Source: an uncultured Acidobacteriota bacterium (GTDB lineage: Bacteria > Acidobacteriota > Thermoanaerobaculia > Gp7-AA8). From it: DNA of 7,311 nt. Made by a program: the position numbers and the translations under genes. Every line of letters begins with the position of its first letter. The first letter of the stretch is position 1. Shown here piece by piece: positions 6,313 through 7,311 of this stretch. The stretch covers positions 1 through 7,311 of the forward strand of contig CAMPKJ010000244.1 in NCBI GenBank assembly GCA_946887105.1, in the 5' to 3' direction. The notes below the pieces were generated by a model. That model was given only the letters and a program-made list of their open reading frames with translations. It did no database searches and had not been told where the DNA came from.

Positions 6313-6318
6313 CCTCCT
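6313..6318 (-). promoter_or_regulatory. Ribosome-binding site that fixes a TTG start
   Basis: AGGAGG (minus strand, 6318-6313) lies only four bases before the TTG at 6308. It is in the 31-base gap after the kinase stop. There is no ATG near it in frame before residue 20, so it decides the TTG start. The short spacing together with TTG may hold translation down. Confidence 0.8.
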
Positions 6319-6339
6319 GATCGGCGAAGCGGCGCGATT

Positions 6340-7311
6340 CTACGTCAAGTCGCCGGGCAGCCTCACCTCGAACGTCGCCCCTCCACCGGGGCGATTCGAC
6401 GCGCGGATCGTACCGCCGTGCAGCACCACCAGATGTTTGGCGATGGCCAGCCCCAGGCCGGTGCCGGGCTGGGAGCGGCTGCGGTCGATGCGATAGAAGC
6501 GATGGAAGACGCGCTCGAGCTCGTGCGGCGGGATTCCCGGCCCCTGATCGGAGACCCGCACGACCGCGTCGCCGTTCTCGCGGCCGATCTCCACGGTCAC
6601 TTCTCCGCCGCCGCCGTGCTTGCACGCGTTGTCGAAGAGATTGGCAAAAATCTGCTGCGCGCGCGGAGCGTCGATGATCGCCACCGTGTCCTGGCCGTGC
6701 AACGTGAAACGAACGTCGGCGCTGCGCTCCTGAAAGTCATCGCACAACTCGCGGAGCACGGGCAAGAGATGCACGGGACGCTTCTGCAGGATCAGTTCGC
6801 CGGTCTCGATGCGGTTCAGTTCCGAGAGGTCGTTCACCAGCCGCTCGATGCGCACGATCTGGCGATCCATGACCTGGCGGAGCTGCCGTTCGTGCTCCGG
6901 TGTCAGGCCGTCGCGATGCTGGAGCGTTTCGGCCGCCGATTTGAGCCCCGCCAGCGGCGTGCGCACCTCGTGCGAGAAGTCGTCGAGGAACTCCCGGCGG
7001 ATGCGCTGCAGGCGCTCGATGGTGGTGACGTCGATGAAGAGCGCCACCGCCGCGATCTCGACGGAGGCGACCGGCACCGCTCGCACTTCGATCTGGTGCT
7101 CGCGCTCGCCGTCGCCGACCACGACGCGATCGGTGGTCGGCTCGCCGCGCAACGCGCGATCGATGGCCGCGAGCACGGACTGCTTGCGCACCACTTCCAG
7201 AATCGACCGGCCGACCAGATCTCCCCCGCTGCCGAACATGTCCGCGAAACGCGAGTTCGCGAACACGACCCGCCCTTTCGGATTGACGGCGAGCAGTCCC
7301 TCGCCGAGCGA
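6340..7311 (-). CDS. PhoR-type sensor histidine kinase, C-terminal part (N-terminus outside window)
   Basis: The visible 323 residues are open at the window edge: 15 codons (SLGEGLLAVNPKGRV) precede the first possible GTG at 7266, so the gene is partial. Order seen: a PAS domain (about 1-95, 'LLAVNPKGRVVFANSRFADM'); HisKA with the phospho-acceptor His114 in FSHEVRTPL; and HATPase_c with N228 in 'QQIFANLFDNACKH', D255 in DQGPGIP, and GTGLGLAI (283-290). All catalytic boxes are intact. PAS plus HisKA of this type, next to Pit and its accessory protein, resembles PhoR, the phosphate-limitation sensor that phosphorylates PhoB. A membrane-spanning sensor region would lie beyond the edge. The stop is TAG 6342-6340, 31 bases before the accessory gene's TTG. 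The cognate regulator is not in the window, so the symbol is left blank. Confidence 0.88.
   Translation of the reverse strand, partial: SLGEGLLAVNPKGRVVFANSRFADMFGSGGDLVGRSILEVVRKQSVLAAIDRALRGEPTTDRVVVGDGEREHQIEVRAVPVASVEIAAVALFIDVTTIERLQRIRREFLDDFSHEVRTPLAGLKSAAETLQHRDGLTPEHERQLRQVMDRQIVRIERLVNDLSELNRIETGELILQKRPVHLLPVLRELCDDFQERSADVRFTLHGQDTVAIIDAPRAQQIFANLFDNACKHGGGGEVTVEIGRENGDAVVRVSDQGPGIPPHELERVFHRFYRIDRSRSQPGTGLGLAIAKHLVVLHGGTIRASNRPGGGATFEVRLPGDLT

Noticed and set aside
4851..6320. A 489-codon plus-strand frame
   Set aside because: Antisense to pit and the DUF47 gene; its composition (Arg, Asp, Glu, His, Gly) is a GC-rich shadow with no domain.
1..7311. CRISPR arrays, tRNA or rRNA genes
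   Set aside because: No repeat-spacer pattern, cloverleaf or rRNA-like stretch was seen on either strand.

Overview
This GC-rich window holds bacterial chromosomal DNA in which every confident gene lies on the minus strand, so transcription runs from high to low coordinates. The GC-rich codon use, a Cys4 zinc-type L31, the rpmE / DUF1385 / prfA cluster, a secreted protein with an 'AETYVVPIWASG' type start and a protein with short 'KAGLSAETIEAKI' helical repeats together suggest a soil or environmental Acidobacteriota-like genome. That placement is inference and was not tested by a search.

Region 1 (7311 to 4686) is a phosphate module. It starts with the C-terminal part of a PAS-HisKA-HATPase sensor kinase of PhoR type, whose N-terminus lies outside the window. 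A Pit accessory protein (DUF47/PhoU-like) follows, with a TTG start behind an AGGAGG site. Six bases later comes a PiT-family phosphate permease. The order sensor, regulator, transporter suggests phosphate-responsive control of uptake.

Region 2 (4650 to 3971) contains a 117 bp non-autonomous transposon (MITE). It has near-perfect 23 bp terminal inverted repeats ending in CTAG and sits 15 bp in front of the start of a small secreted or periplasmic protein of unknown function.

Region 3 (3911 to 1543) is a housekeeping cluster. rpmE (L31) overlaps a DUF1385/YqhQ membrane protein by ATGA. A strong intrinsic-terminator-like hairpin follows, and then prfA (release factor 1). The prmC/hemK gene that often follows prfA is absent.

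Region 4 (1533 to 1023) is a broken toxin-antitoxin module directly behind prfA. A TIGR02574-like antitoxin and a RelE/ParE-type toxin are recognisable, but two +1 frame lesions, both explainable by slippage in short mononucleotide runs, fuse the two genes and cut off the toxin C-terminus. The ParE C-terminus continues in another frame to 1023.

Region 5 (1022 to 481) has no intact gene. It holds a possible decayed small membrane protein on the plus strand and a likely promoter for the last gene. Region 6 (480 to 1) is the N-terminal 160 residues of a secreted protein that runs off the window.

Most of the window is ordinary. The least ordinary items are the decayed, fused toxin-antitoxin module, the MITE in a gene leader, and the hairpin just upstream of prfA.
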